A DNA stretch of 64,000 bases from the NCBI RefSeq assembly GCF_042453785.1, contig NC_091674.1, forward strand, positions 29,523,501-29,587,500, given 5' to 3'. A model generated the notes under the pieces. It made no database searches. It saw nothing but the letters and a program-made list of their open reading frames with translations, and had not been told where the DNA came from. The first letter of the stretch is position 1. The number at the start of each line of letters is the position of its first letter. Both the position numbers and the translations under genes were made by a program. Positions 13,448 to 24,918 of the stretch are shown here, piece after piece. This stretch comes from Malus domestica. Its lineage: Eukaryota > Streptophyta > Magnoliopsida > Rosales > Rosaceae.

Positions 13448-13566
13448 GGGGTATGATATCCACACATCCTATTTTACTTCTCACACACCTTTTTAATTTT
13501 CGACTGTCGGATCGGATGAATTGAAGAAGATCAACGGATAGAAATTATCAAGGGGTGCACACCCCT
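13448..13566. mobile_element. MITE, same family as 11665 and 19319
   Basis: It begins GGGGTATGATATCCACACAT, nearly the same as the end of the element at 19319, and has the related central motif (GGATGAATTGAAGAAGATCA). The right end is GGGGTGCACACCCCT and looks shortened or rearranged. Confidence 0.6.
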
Positions 13567-13828
13567 AATATTTACACATGTATGACCCAAAAAACTTAGA
13601 TTTTGCTACAATGCCTCGTGATATTCAAAGTTTCGAATTTATGGGAGTATAATCTTTTTTTTAGAAGATAGATATCAATGCTTAAATTTGACCGTTTATT
13701 TTGCTCAGAGTACTAAATAATTGTAATTGGATACTTATGTTGCATTGCCCTTTTTCAATTCAATTTGACGATGGAAATCGGAAAAAAAAAATATATATTT
13801 AAAAATAAAAAAGGGTGCACAAAGAAGA

Positions 13829-14138
13829 AACTTTAACGAAAAGTTTTCGATACTATTCATTTTAACGAAAAATTATATTTTTACATTAAAAAGTCAATTA
13901 TGCTACTATTCATTTTACTATTTATTTTGTCGTTATCGTTAAAACTCAAAGTTTTTAAGTCATTTTCATTAGTTTTCCTGTATAGATAGTATTAAAGGAA
14001 AACTAACGAAAATGATTTGAAAACTTTGCGTTTTAATCAAAATGACAAAAATATGTTGTAAGTGGATAGTACTGAGAGTTATTTTTAAAGTAAAAATGTT
14101 TTTTTAAATTAAAATGAACAGTATGTTTCGTTAAAACT
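13829..14138. mobile_element. Fold-back MITE of a type abundant in Maleae
   Basis: The element is almost a complete palindrome. The left half runs from ACTTTAACGAAAAG through TACTATTCATTTTAACG to TTCATTAGTTTTCCT. The right half mirrors it from AGGAAAACTAACGAAAATGA to GTTTCGTTAAAAC. The repeated ACTATTCATTTTA motif is one I associate with very abundant apple and pear MITEs (memory, not a search). There is no coding content. Confidence 0.65.
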
Positions 14139-15130
14139 ACCTAGTATTAATGGAGTAGGTAATTGAGAGTAACCGCACCACGGGACCAAATTATCTACCA
14201 GGTTTAGATATCGATGGCGATGATGGGACACACGTTCGAGGAGGAAGAGATACCAGATTGCAACAGCTAGCGTCAAATACTTTCCCAATTGAGTCACGAT
14301 TGCGGCCTGAACTGATCGACAGAGACCCTAAAATTCACGATCTCTGTAAAATTTCCCAATTAAATCATAAATTAAAACGTTCAAAATTTCGAATTCATTG
14401 GATTTTGAATTTCGGATACTCCGCCTCCTCCTCAGCACAGCCAAAAAGGAGTTCCATTTGGTTCAATTCGCATAAACCCTTTGTAGGATATTTACTGTTC
14501 TTGTTCAAGTTGCTCGATTTCTGAGGGAGCTCCGTCTCTTTTTGGCCAATTGGGTGTCTTCGTTTCGCTGATCCAGATTGGTTTCTGCAAGAATTCGGTT
14601 CTGGGTTTTCCGATTCAGGTAAAGTTCGAGCAACCCTTTTGCGTAGATCTTTTTTCTGAATTCGAGTTTGTGGTTCTTGTGCTGCATTTTTTCGTGTGTT
14701 GGTTTTTTTTCTTGGGACTTTGTTTGGTTGCTGAGAAAATGGAAGGAAAGAACAAAATGGAATCTTGGGTTGTTTTTGTTATGTGGCAATTTCACCTGAA
14801 GTAAGCAAGAAGTGAGCTTTAGATTCATGCATTGTTAAAGAACTGTAATCCCAATCGATGAAGAAAAAAAGAATGTAACTTGTTTCTTTTGTATAATTTA
14901 CTCAAGCATTCGCAAGGAAAGCTGTAATTACCTAACAAAAAATTCCGTCCTTGAATTACATTGTTATCTAGAAATTAATGAGGTCTTTTGAAATTTATTG
15001 GCTAGGTTGTGAGGAAGAAAACCCACAAAAGTTCAACTGGGTATAGGTGGTTTTGTAGTCGAAATGGCTGCTGAAGACGATGTGGAGTGGAATTTTGATC
15101 AGTAAAATCGGGCTTTGATTTTTTTTGGAA
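14139..15130 (+). promoter_or_regulatory. Promoter and probable 5' UTR intron of the DENND6-type gene
   Basis: This region lies upstream of the start codon at 15131. TTCCGATTCAG followed by GTAAAG at about 14609-14625 is a good donor, and TTGGCTAG near 15000 a plausible acceptor, so the leader may contain an intron of about 0.4 kb. This is inferred from splice-site quality alone. Confidence 0.35.
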
Positions 15131-17916
15131 ATGAGTCGTTCTCCTTCATTTTCAGTTAAGTCCGAAAATAGTCCAAAGCTTGATCCAGAATCTTTGCAGC
15201 AATGGGTTGTGGCCTTTTGTATTATTAGGTTTGATCTTGAACAGGGTCAGCTAATTGAAGAGTGCTACCCACCCGGTTGTCTTACACAAGATGAGGAGCT
15301 TGAAATTGCCTTTAGTTCTTTCCCGGATTCTGTTTCCCAGCATCAGAACCGCTCAAGCATTCATGATAGTGTATTCTTTTTCCGGATTCAAAGGCGGGAA
15401 AGTTCTCAAATTGACAATGTGTCCTCCACCGAGATGACTAAAAGTGATAAGAAGTTAGATCCTAAGTCTCCCGATGTAAATGTTCTTAAGAGGTCAAAAA
15501 TTAACAACAATTCTAATGCTTCAAGATACATGTATGGGTATGTTTTTAATAGACAGAGACATGATGAGAGGCTAAAACGAGGTGGGGAGCAGAAGTCTCT
15601 GGTAATCTTGACGCACAGTCCGTACTCTAGTGTGTTTAGACCGTTGTTACAAATCATGGGTCCTCTATATTTTGATGTTGGAAGGAAAGCTCTTGAGCAT
15701 ATTGCTGCTTATGTTTCAATGTGGCCTGCTCCTGTACCTGGTAAGCTGATGGAGCTTCCTATTGGGAATGCTGCGCTGAAAGTGAACTTGCCACCTGCAC
15801 ATAGCTTGCCGTCAGAGAACGGAATGTTGCTCAAAGAGTCTGCCTCCTCGATGGCTCCTTTTCTTCCTAATAACCAGTCAGTACCCCAGGGCCTTTTTCA
15901 TGACTCGGATCTATTTGGCATCTTCAGGGGTGTCTTATTACAGCTCTGGGTTATGTGGGAGTTGTTACTTATTGGTGAGCCCTTGCTTGTCATAGCTCCA
16001 ACTCCTCCGCAATGCAGTGAGGCTGTTGCTGGTCTTGTCAGCTTGGTTGCACCTTTACTTTGCAGTGTGGATTTTAGACCTTATTTCACTATCCATGACC
16101 CTAAATTTGCCCACCTCAACTCCCTCCGTGAAGGAGACACCTTTCCACCTATGATTTTGGGTGTGACCAACCTGTTTTTTCTTAAATCTCTTCGTAATAT
16201 GCCCCACGTTGTTTCAGTTGGAAGCCCTGCTCCTAATACAAACCGGCTTGCCCTTGCTTCCAGGTCATCTACTGGAAGACTTACAGGTAGAGCCGAAGGA
16301 TTTGGCTTTCAACAGCTTTCCTTGAAAAAATTCTCTCCTTCAAATTTGTTGAATGCTATGAAGTTGAGGAGAGAGGGTCCTCTCTGTCTCATGACGGAAC
16401 ATAAGGAAGCCATTTGGAGCACTTACTCTGCTACAACTAAGCCGGATACTTCTATCCTAAATAGGCTTATAGATGCTGGGATGTCACCAAGGGTTGAGGA
16501 ATCAATGTCAGTTGTTAACAATGAAATATTGCGGCGACATTTCTTGGAGCTCACTACCAACTTTTTGGCTCCTTTTGGTCCATATTTTAGGACTAGAACA
16601 CCTTCAGAAGGATCTTCTCCGTTTGTAGACCCTCCCCCTCTTATCCCGTTTAATGCTGATGAGTTCCTGGGAAGTTTATCAGAGAGAGGACCTGGGAAGT
16701 TTCTATCAAAACGAATGAGATCTAACTGGCTGGACTTATACCGGTAATAAATGTAACATTTCATATGTATCATTTACTACCTCTCCTCACCAGCTGTTCT
16801 ACTTGGTTTTCTTTACATATGGTAATCATTGGTCTGTGTTTTCTGTCTGTTTAGGCGATTTCTACAGGGACCAAACTTTGCACCATGGTTTCAAAGAAGG
16901 CGTGCTGTTGCTGAACAAGAACAACATAGACTCTGGAGGCAGGCCAGAATGAAGACTGATATACTACATTTAATGTCTAAGATGTCTGAATTGGAAATTG
17001 TTGATTCCTTCGATTGTATTGAGAGACATCTTCTTGAAGAAACAGTGGTAATGTCCCACTCCCCGCTAAGCATGCTATCTTCTATCAATGCTCCCCTCCC
17101 CACATAAAATTAAAAAACCAAGAACAGTTTCTGGTAAAGCATGCTATATATACTAGCATTTTTATGATGGTCCATCTGAAACCACTTTTAAGACAATTTT
17201 CAGATTTATAGTAACTTGTTAAGACGACTTTCTGGTAAAGCATGCTATATGTACAAGATGTCTGGTTTACAAGGCTACTAGGTGTTGTTATCTTGTCTCT
17301 TGGTATCTCTTGTAGGAAATCTGGAAGATTATCTCCCGTTGCAATTTCAATGTTGTTTTGAGTTAACAGTAGATTATCTCCTGTTGATTTATGCGTAAGT
17401 TTGTTCTATTCTCAAAGTAAGAACGATGAGGGGATCACCGACTAACCTTATTCTTAAGTGAACATATAAGTGGCTATAAGGTTACCTTTTCATTAACTGT
17501 GCCATCAAATTTAATGAACCCGAGTAATGAGCATTACATCAGAATTAGAATAGCTTAAAGATATGCTCAGAAGTATCTAAATTAGAAGATGATGTTGAAC
17601 ATAATGTCACTGAAGTACTAATTTTCTTGTCTTTATTAATAATATAAGAAATTGTATTATATTCATTTTTTTCCCCAAAATTTTCATCTCTCAGGCGCAG
17701 CAATCAGGAAGGGCTAGCACAGACTCTACTGCAACTTGCCAAAAACTTAAGGGAGATCTGCAGGCGATTTTCAATGTACTTCCCAACGACATGCAGCAAC
17801 TTCTACTGCTAAACCCACAAAAGGCGGCTCTTCTAAAAGGAGCTCCTGACCATACAAAACTTCTTGGGCGCCCACTTGTACAAGTTGGGGTTGTATCATC
17901 AACATCACCAAGATAG
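15131..17916 (+). CDS. DENND6-type DENN-domain protein (Rab GEF family)
   Basis: DENND6 (FAM116) proteins are DENN-domain Rab exchange factors acting in endosomal traffic; the plant members are poorly studied. Three exons, 15131-16743, 16855-17047 and 17695-17916, give 675 residues. The N-terminal longin-like part starts WVVAFCIIRFDLEQGQLIE. Family signatures follow: GYVFNRQ, KSLVILTHSPY, WPAPVPGK (from about residue 198), GEPLLVIAPTP, DFRPYFTIHDP and ILGVTN (about residue 342). The last two exons encode a helical C-terminus. The frame stays open 6 bases upstream to a TTG, but the first ATG is at 15131. From memory, Arabidopsis has its relative close to the lipase and RING-protein relatives also present here. 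Family assignment is firm; the target Rab is unknown. Confidence 0.9.
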
Positions 17917-18461
17917 TGTGCAAAACTGGCTGGGAATCAGTTGCCTCTGATATGAACAATCTTCATGTGCCGTCAAAATACAGCAGTTGTTAATATATTT
18001 GTAGCGTCCTTCTGTTTCTGGGCTGAGATAACTTCCCCGACTTCGAGATCCATTTTTCAACTAGGTAATTGATAGGTACTTGGTGCTTACTTCCTTCCTG
18101 GTGATATCTAAAGTTTTTTCATTTCATTTTTTTAACTTTCTTCCTTTATAAAAACAGACGTGCGCTGAATCGAAGTACTGTCAAATGAGTAATCCCGTTC
18201 ACAGTAAACTTGAGGTGATTGATAATCTTTTCGACCTTTAAACAGTTTGGATCGTTTATGAAGCACGGGAGTTGATTAGAAGGTAATTGGGTTTCTAATT
18301 GAAGTTGAAGATTCATATTATTTGTATTCTCAACAATGTTTAAGCTAGTACTTTGTTGTCGAAACGACTAGGGGCTCAACCTCACACTTGTAGTTATTGC
18401 ATCAATTCAATATCGTTTTCAGCCCTCTCCCTATCCGAAAGTGAAAGATGAGTTTCTGCTT
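17917..18461 (+). other. 3' UTR and downstream DNA of the DENND6-type gene
   Basis: This contains the likely 3' UTR, with T-rich segments near 18115-18145. No coding or repeat structure was recognised before the duplicated block starting at 18462. Confidence 0.4.
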
Positions 18462-18965
18462 TTGTTTTGGTGTGTAAATCTTGTTTCTTTTCGCTTTACC
18501 AGTATGAGTTTTTTTTGGTTTCCGGCCATAGTAATCAATACAACTGCTGAAGTTACGGCAACACGCTCACATGAGGTGGGCCGAGGAGGGGGCCTCTCTC
18601 ATGCAAGTGTCTGCCGTATATGGGCAGCCGGGTAGAAGAATATGAGTTCACTGCTATTATGACGTCTTGAACCACTAATATAAGGCCATATTGATTGAGT
18701 CTTTCTTATGACGTTGTATTAGTAGTTTGGATGCTACAGTGGCAGTAAACCCCGTTTTCTTCCGGACATCTAAGGACTAACAAATTCAGGGCATATGCTA
18801 ATATGGACAAGCACTGGCACCAACTTTTCAAGATTGGCCGAAGATGACAATTTGATGACCCTTTGATTGCAGAATATTGGTGGGCCTTGAAGAAAGTATA
18901 TAGCTAGCACTTTTTACCGCTGTAGTTTCTATTTATCCTGAGCATGGCCAACTGACCAACAAAGC
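18462..18965. repeat. Tandem duplication, copy 1 (uninterrupted)
   Basis: About 500 bases that recur starting at 18979. The shared text includes TTGTTTTGGTGTGTAAATC, GGTTTCCGGCCATAGTAATC, GAGGTGGGCCGAGGAGGG and GAATATTGGTGGGCCTTGAA. The copies differ by scattered substitutions and by two insertions found only in copy 2. The short frames in both (about 64 residues) end early and resemble no known protein, so I treat the block as non-coding. Confidence 0.85.
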
Positions 18966-19318
18966 AACGGCTGAGTGATTGTTTTGGTGTGTAAATCTTG
19001 TTTCTTTTCGCTTTACCAGTATGAGTTTTTTTGGTTTCCGGCCATAGTAATCAATACAACTGCAGAAGTTACGGCAACACGCTTGCATGAGGTGGGCCGA
19101 GGAGGGAGCCTCTCTCATGCAAGTGTCTGCCGTGTATGGGCAGCCGGTCAGAAGAATATGAGTTCACTGCTATTATGACATCTTGAACCACTAATACAAG
19201 ACCATATTGATTGAGTCCTCCTCATGACGTTGTATTAGTAGTCTGGATGCTACAGTGGCAATAAACCCCGTTTTCACCCGGGCATCTAAGGACGTACAAA
19301 TACAGGGCATATGCTAAT

Positions 19319-19466
19319 GGGGTGTGCTATCCACACATCCCTTTTTACTTTTCACACATCCCTTGTTAATTTCTGTCCGTCGATCTTCTTTAATTCATCC
19401 GATCCGATGGCCGAAAACCAAAAAGGTGTGAAAGAAGTAAAAAATGATGTGTGGATATCACACCCC
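19319..19466. mobile_element. hAT-type MITE with 8-bp target duplication
   Basis: Inverted ends GGGGTGTGCTATCCACACAT and, from the other strand, GGGGTGTGATATCCACACAT. The 8-base ATGCTAAT flanks the element at 19311-19318 and 19467-19474 and occurs once at the matching place in copy 1. The 8-bp duplication is typical of the hAT superfamily. The element is non-coding. Confidence 0.85.
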
Positions 19467-19828
19467 ATGCTAATATGGAGAAACACTGGCACCAACTTTG
19501 TAAGAACTTTTCAGATTGGCCAAAGATGGCAATTTGTAGGCCCCTTGATTGCAGAATATTGGTGGGCCTTGAAGAAAGTATATAGCACTTTTTACCGCAG
19601 TAATTTCTATTTGGGAAATTTTATTTAAACCTATGTAACATATTTCTATACTCAATTTACTCTTTTCACCTATTTTATTTTTAACTAAACTATTAATATC
19701 TCTTTAAACCTTAATTTACTATCTAATATACCCTCATAAACCCAATTTAATATGTGAATTTATTTTTACACCCATTTGATTTTTAACTCTATTTTTTGCT
19801 TGTATATACTACTCTATGCAGCTTTTGT

Positions 19829-20322
19829 ATTAGGACTTTTGGGCAATACTATTTGCACCAATAGCTACATTGATGCCATGATTTTGGGTTGTAGTCAGAC
19901 TACACCGACAGAGAAGAAAAAAAAATATAAAAACAGAAGAAGCAAACGGAATCCAAGATGCTTGCAATATCTGCAAGTGAGATTATATTCACACACCATA
20001 AATTACTTCTCCCATATATTTTTAATTTTTTAATATTTTTCTATCAAGTGTTAGTGGTGTGTAGAAAATATTAAAAAAATTAAAAAGATGTGAGAGAAAT
20101 AATTTGGAGTGTATGAATATAATCTCTTTATCTGCAAGTCTTTTTGGTTTTTTGGGGTGCAGTCTTTGTATTAGGACTTTTAGGCAATACTATTTGCACC
20201 AATAGCTATATTGATGCCATGATTTTGGGGTGTCATGAGACTTCACCGACATAGAAGGAAAAATAAAAAATAAAAACAGAAGAAGCAAACGGAATCCAAG
20301 GTTCTTGCAATATCTACAAGTC
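19829..20322. repeat. Internal direct duplication of about 150 bp within the 19613 element
   Basis: Positions 19829-19978 and 20170-20322 share TATTAGGACTTTT, CAATACTATTTGCACCAATA, TTGATGCCATGATTTTGGG and AGAAGCAAACGGAATCCAAG. The two copies are separated by the nested MITE and a short linker. Confidence 0.75.
19979..20128. mobile_element. MITE nested inside the 19613 element
   Basis: About 148 bases with inverted ends GAGATTATATTCACACACCA and (other strand) GAGATTATATTCATACACTC. TATCTGCAAGT flanks it on both sides, while the internal duplicate near 20310 has the same site (TATCTACAAGT) once and empty. It is non-coding. Confidence 0.75.
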
Positions 20323-20828
20323 TTTTTGGGTTTTTGGGGTGCATATAAACAGTGGGAGGCCGACTGCAACAATTTGTGTTGCATAAAGATAAACAAATTA
20401 TGCGGGATTGATTGAAAAAAAAAATTAAAACCAAAATACTCATCTTCTAAACTCTAAAAAAACTGAAATCAAGCGAACAAAAAATTCATAAATTGAGTCA
20501 TACCTTGGTTAGAGAATTCAAAACTTCAAAATCATCATCCATCAATAAAAAAAATTTATTTTTTTCTCTATGAGAGCTATTAGGATTTTAGCCGGAATGA
20601 ACGTAGGATCAATAAAGAGTGATTGTAGGGTTTAATTATAGTGTTTGAGTTTATTGATAAATTTGAATTTTATTATTAATTTCATTTTGTATTTAATAAT
20701 AATTATACAATATGGTAAAATAAACAATTAACATTTAAAATTTAAAATTAAATGTAAAAAAAGTTTATATGGGTTTAAATAAAATTTCTCTTTCTATTTA
20801 TCTTGAGTATGGCCAACTGGCCAACAAA

Positions 20829-21959
20829 TTGTGAAAGAGGAAGGAAAAGAAATCTTGATGTAAATTTTGGACCACAAGTCAATCGTAAACCGTTAATTAA
20901 TACGTCAATTTGCTGAGCAAAGAATTGACGGTTGAACGTGACACCGTTGATAATTGTCTACCTTCAAATCTAATGGAGATTTCCTAGACTCCATTGCGTA
21001 AGAGTCAATTCTCATTTAGAATGGCCCTCATCTTCTTCACTAAAATATTTGTGGACTAACCATAACTTCTGGGAGAGAAAAACTTGTGTAAGGGTACCAG
21101 GGTCATGCCATCCGTAATAAAGTTTTTACTTAATGTGAGACGTGTCATACAGGATTCTGAAAGGTGCTAATAGGGCGGCCGGCAGAAGCCTAGCATCTAG
21201 GTGTTTAGGCGGGATTTAGGCAGAGACTAGTTTTTTAATTTTAATTAAATTTATTATATAACATACAAATGAATGTCTACTTGTATTTGGAAAAATATAC
21301 ATAATTGTATTAGCATACATAAATTTCAAAATAGAATGACATATGAATTATGAAGTATTAGAATATATCGAAAACATGAGGAACAAACATATAATGAGCG
21401 TTTATGCAAGTATTCAACAAGTCTTTTACAATTTATTGAAAAAATAAAATGCAAAATAAAAGTTATATATTTTCTCTCTAAGTGAAGTTGGCGACCTAAA
21501 TAGGTGCTTAGATGGGTTAAGCGGGTGCCTAAGCAAATCTAGGCGTGTTTTCTTAATTTCCAGATTTTTAGGAATTAATCGAGACGGTGGCTAACCGCCT
21601 AACACCTAAGTGAGGGCCTAAACGGTGCTAGACGGGAATTATAACAGCAGTGGACATAATCAAGCAGCCTTACAAATTGGTTTCGTGGTTTAATTGAATA
21701 TATGTTAGGTTGGTTTTTTATCTCTTTGTTAAAGCCACAAACCGTTAATCAATCAAGAATGATTAAGACGGTTTTGACATGATGTTTAAGTCCACCCTCA
21801 AAGGCCTAATCTCATTGAATCATAACATACTTCTAAGTTTAACAATAATTCTAACTAGTTTTATTGTTTTCTTCTAAAATTCTACACAAGAAAATTACAA
21901 GTTACTGTGAGACTTGTTTTGTTTTCATAAAAAGTTCATGATATACATATATAGCAATA

Positions 21960-22019
<60 letters not shown>

Positions 22020-22159
22020 GAGAGGGTGTGGGAAATAAGAGAAAGGTGATTGAGATCGACTCCGAATCTCAAACTCCAGGGCAGGTGGATTCAGCAATCT
22101 AGACAATTCAAGAGAGAGATGAAGCAGAGAGAGAAAAATGAGGACGTGGTTTTGCATGT
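20829..22159. other. Gene-free AT-rich DNA with a GCCTAAG-type repeat and an AT microsatellite
   Basis: Between about 21170 and 21640 there is a repeat with recurring TTTAGGCGGG, GCTTAGATGGGTTAAGCGGG and CGCCTAACACCTAAGTG motifs near its two ends and an AT-rich middle; similar motifs recur at 48093-48760, so this is probably a dispersed element of unknown class. An AT dinucleotide run of about 55 bases lies at 21962-22016. No gene was seen. Confidence 0.5.
21962..22016. repeat. AT dinucleotide microsatellite
   Basis: An uninterrupted AT run of about 27 units. It could extrude a cruciform and is likely to be unstable in length. Confidence 0.9.
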
Positions 22160-23259
22160 GAGGTGAACCAGTAAAATGAGGTTAATAGAAGCCGCTAATT
22201 TAAATCAATAGTCCAGATTAATAAATTTATCGGCTTCAGAATTTTAAAATTCGAAGATGATCTCAATCCAGAAAAATGAGGCATGCTAGGTTCGACAAAA
22301 GTAAAATTGGAAATAATGCATGTTGGTCAAATTTATATGATATCTCTTTTTCAGAGTTGGAGTTATATGGGGGCACATTTTAGCAACTTGAAATTGAGAA
22401 TTGGCCACGTCTCAGAGATAGAAAAAAAAAAGAATCTTTCATCTTTCCATTTAAATTGAGACATACCATTGCATATTGTCAAAAAGAGTTACGTGATTGA
22501 ATTTGCGGAAACTTGCATACATTTGTTGTTTGTTAATTTAATGCCTTCCTTGCATATATATATATATGATTATGCGTTTTTTATGTGATGTTCCATGCAA
22601 CAAGGTACAAGTGCATGCAAGGTTTTCTCCGGTAAAAAAATATGCAAGTTTGCAAGAGTAAATATGTTGTTGGTATTGGAAACAGCTTCATTGGTTTACT
22701 TTAACAGGTGATTATTCAGATCATGCTGGTATATGTACTCGATTATAGTTGAGAACTGAGTTTGCATGTGATGGTGGTAGTTTGAGAATGTCTATGGGCC
22801 TCCAAAAGTTTCTAAGTTTCACCCCCTCCATGATTGCCATTGTCTTTCTCTCTCTCTTTCTCTCTCTTCATCAGCAGTAAGTGATTCAGAAACAGTAGTG
22901 AGAGATGAGAGAGAGAGAGCTTGAGATTTTTTGCTCAAGCTTGTCCTAGATGACAAAGAACCCATCCCTTCAATTCCAAAGTGGTCCTCCTTTCTCAATT
23001 GATAATTTGACAACCTCTCTCCTTATCCTACACACACCTTCTCTCTTCTGTTCCCTAACCCTCTAATCCTACGCACCCTCTCTCTCTCTCACTCCCTCCC
23101 TCTATCTCTCCTTCTCTCTCTAAAACCCACTAACCAGAAAGAAAGTGAATCCAACTCCTCACCATTTTCACCATTTTCCCATTCTCTAGCTACACCAAGA
23201 GCTACCTTCTTCTGCAAACCCTAGTTCTCAAAACCCTAATTCTCCAAACGTAAAAAACC
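22160..23259 (+). promoter_or_regulatory. Promoter and pyrimidine-rich 5' leader of the MYB gene
   Basis: From about 22843 to 23130 the strand is very rich in CT tracts, the usual look of a plant leader close to the transcription start. The start codon at 23260 follows two CAAACCCTA/AAACCCTAA blocks (telo-box-like, about 23214-23240), often found upstream of growth-related genes. The remainder is AT-rich with no other recognised feature. Confidence 0.45.
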
Positions 23260-24502
23260 ATGTCGAGTTCTAGCGTTTGGAGCAAAGAAGAAGACAAAGC
23301 GTTCGAGAACGCAATTGCCATGCATTGGATCGATGAAAATTCAGAAGAACAGTGGGAAAAGATTGCTGAGTTGGTTCCAAGCAAAAGCATGGAGGAGTTA
23401 AAGCAACACTACCAAATGCTAGTCGACGACGTGGGTGCAATCGAGGCGGGGCGAGTGTCCCCGCCTAACTACACAGCTGATGAAGCTGCTAATACAGTAT
23501 CGTCCAGTAAGGACAGTGGCCATCGTGCTTCTTCTTCCGGGACTTCGGCTTCTGATAAGAGATTGAATTGCGGTCACGGAGGTGGGTTTTTGGGTTCAGG
23601 TCACGACTCCGCTAGCCATGGCGGTAAGGGAGGATCGAGGGCGGACCAAGAGAGGAAGAAGGGGATACCGTGGACTGAAGAAGAACACAGGTACACTCGT
23701 TATATTGCTTTTGCTCATATATAAATCTCTATTTTCAACTGTCGTCGCGTGTAAGTTCGTATTTAGGAAGGACGCATTTGAAGCATACTTACTAATTTGA
23801 AAGATTTGCCTTTAAGTTTGGAATTAGGTCAAGTCAGATTCAGGAAAAAAACCATGTGGGATATGCAAGTGTGGGGAGATCAATGTGGGGAGATAAGCAA
23901 GTGTAGGCAATTTGACATTATTAATGTCGAGAAAGCGTTATTGTTTGTTTATTGTCCTTCAATTCTGTTTCCGATTAAAAGTTTGTAACCAGTTTTATTT
24001 TTTCATCAGGTTATTTCTACTTGGTCTAGACAAGTTTGGGAAAGGGGATTGGAGAAGCATTTCAAGAAACTTTGTCATTTCCAGAACTCCAACTCAAGTA
24101 GCAAGCCACGCACAAAAATATTTCATCCGTTTGAACTCCATGAACAGAGACAGGAGGAGATCAAGCATCCATGACATTACAAGCGTCAACCACGGAGACG
24201 TTTCATCTCACCAGCAGCCGCCAATTACCGGGCAGCAGACCAGTACGTACGCGCCAACTGCGGCCACCACGATAGGAGTAGGAGTAGGACCGCAGTCGGT
24301 GAAGCACGGGCCTCAGCCACACATGGCAGGTTTAGGGATGTATGGAGCACCAATGGGGCACCCGGTTTCTGCTCCTCCGGGGCATATGGCGTCCGCCGTG
24401 GGCACTCCAGTTATGCTTCCTCCAGGCCACCACCCCCATGCCCATCCTCCATACGTCGTCCCAGTTGCTTACCCAATGGCACATCCAACAATGCACCAAT
24501 AA
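23260..24502 (+). CDS. Two-repeat (SANT + SHAQKYF) MYB transcription factor, SRM1/DIVARICATA-like
   Basis: Nuclear DNA-binding factor of the MYB-related class that binds I-box/TATCC-type elements; close relatives act in salt, ABA and sugar responses (family knowledge). Two exons, 23260-23690 and 24010-24502, give 307 residues. A SANT/MYB repeat with [11 protein letters not shown] starts near residue 6. A Ser/Gly-rich linker follows. The second MYB repeat begins IPWTEEEH (Trp138) and ends with the diagnostic SHAQKYF at residues 176-182. The intron splits the second repeat after Arg144. The C-terminus is rich in Pro, Gly, His and Met and is probably disordered. The gene converges with the deacetylase gene, whose stop codon lies 417 bases further on. 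Class is firm; the exact orthologue is not. Confidence 0.93.
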
Positions 24503-24918
24503 CAAAACAGTATTTTTCTTCCTATTTATTAGGGTTTTCAGGTCTCAAGTGGGTTTGAAAGGGAGCAATAATACATAGTAGAGCAGAAGGCAGAGAATAA
24601 GTACTGAGAAGTAGTACTAATTTCTATTCGAATCATATTTTTTTCGTAGAAACATCCCGAAATTAAAGCTGCATTCCTCGTTGTAAAGACAGATTTGTTA
24701 TCGGGGTCTTGCCGGAATATATTTACGCGAGATAGAGAGAGAGAGAGATCTGTACTCGAATTGAAATTCATAAGTTCTGATAATGTATGATTAAAACATC
24801 ATCGCTTGGCAAAAAAGCGAACGGAAGCGGTATCAATACATCGTTCCTGAGCTAGCTGTTTACAAAAATGCATCAAACTACACGGGGAAGCATATGTGCT
24901 TACGATCAGCAGAGTCGA
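24503..24918. other. Convergent intergenic spacer (MYB / HDA15 3' ends)
   Basis: This spacer holds both 3' UTRs. A GA run sits at about 24733-24749. The two transcripts end towards each other within 416 bases, so their 3' ends may overlap. Confidence 0.5.

Larger units (their letters stand above)
19613..20790. mobile_element. Non-autonomous element with 9-bp target duplication (Mutator-like?)
   Basis: The ends are inverted: GGGAAATTTTATTTAAACC on the left and, from the other strand, GAGAAATTTTATTTAAACCC on the right. TTTCTATTT (9 bases) flanks it at 19604-19612 and 20791-20799 and is single in copy 1. A 9-bp duplication suggests a Mutator-like element. There is no transposase. Inside are a direct duplication (19829-19978 and 20170-20322) and another MITE at 19979. 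Confidence 0.75.
18979..20828. repeat. Tandem duplication, copy 2 (carries inserted elements)
   Basis: This is the second copy of the block at 18462-18965, expanded to about 1.85 kb by a 148-bp MITE at 19319 and a 1.18-kb element at 19613. After each insertion the sequence resumes exactly where copy 1 would continue, so copy 1 is a natural empty site for both insertions. Confidence 0.85.

Noticed and set aside
18441-19178. Pair of similar short frames (64 and 67 codons) as duplicated genes
   Set aside because: They arise from a duplicated non-coding block, lack conserved motifs and stop shortly after the shared part.
21936-22157. 73-codon minus-strand frame
   Set aside because: Much of it is translation of the AT microsatellite (alternating Ile-Tyr).
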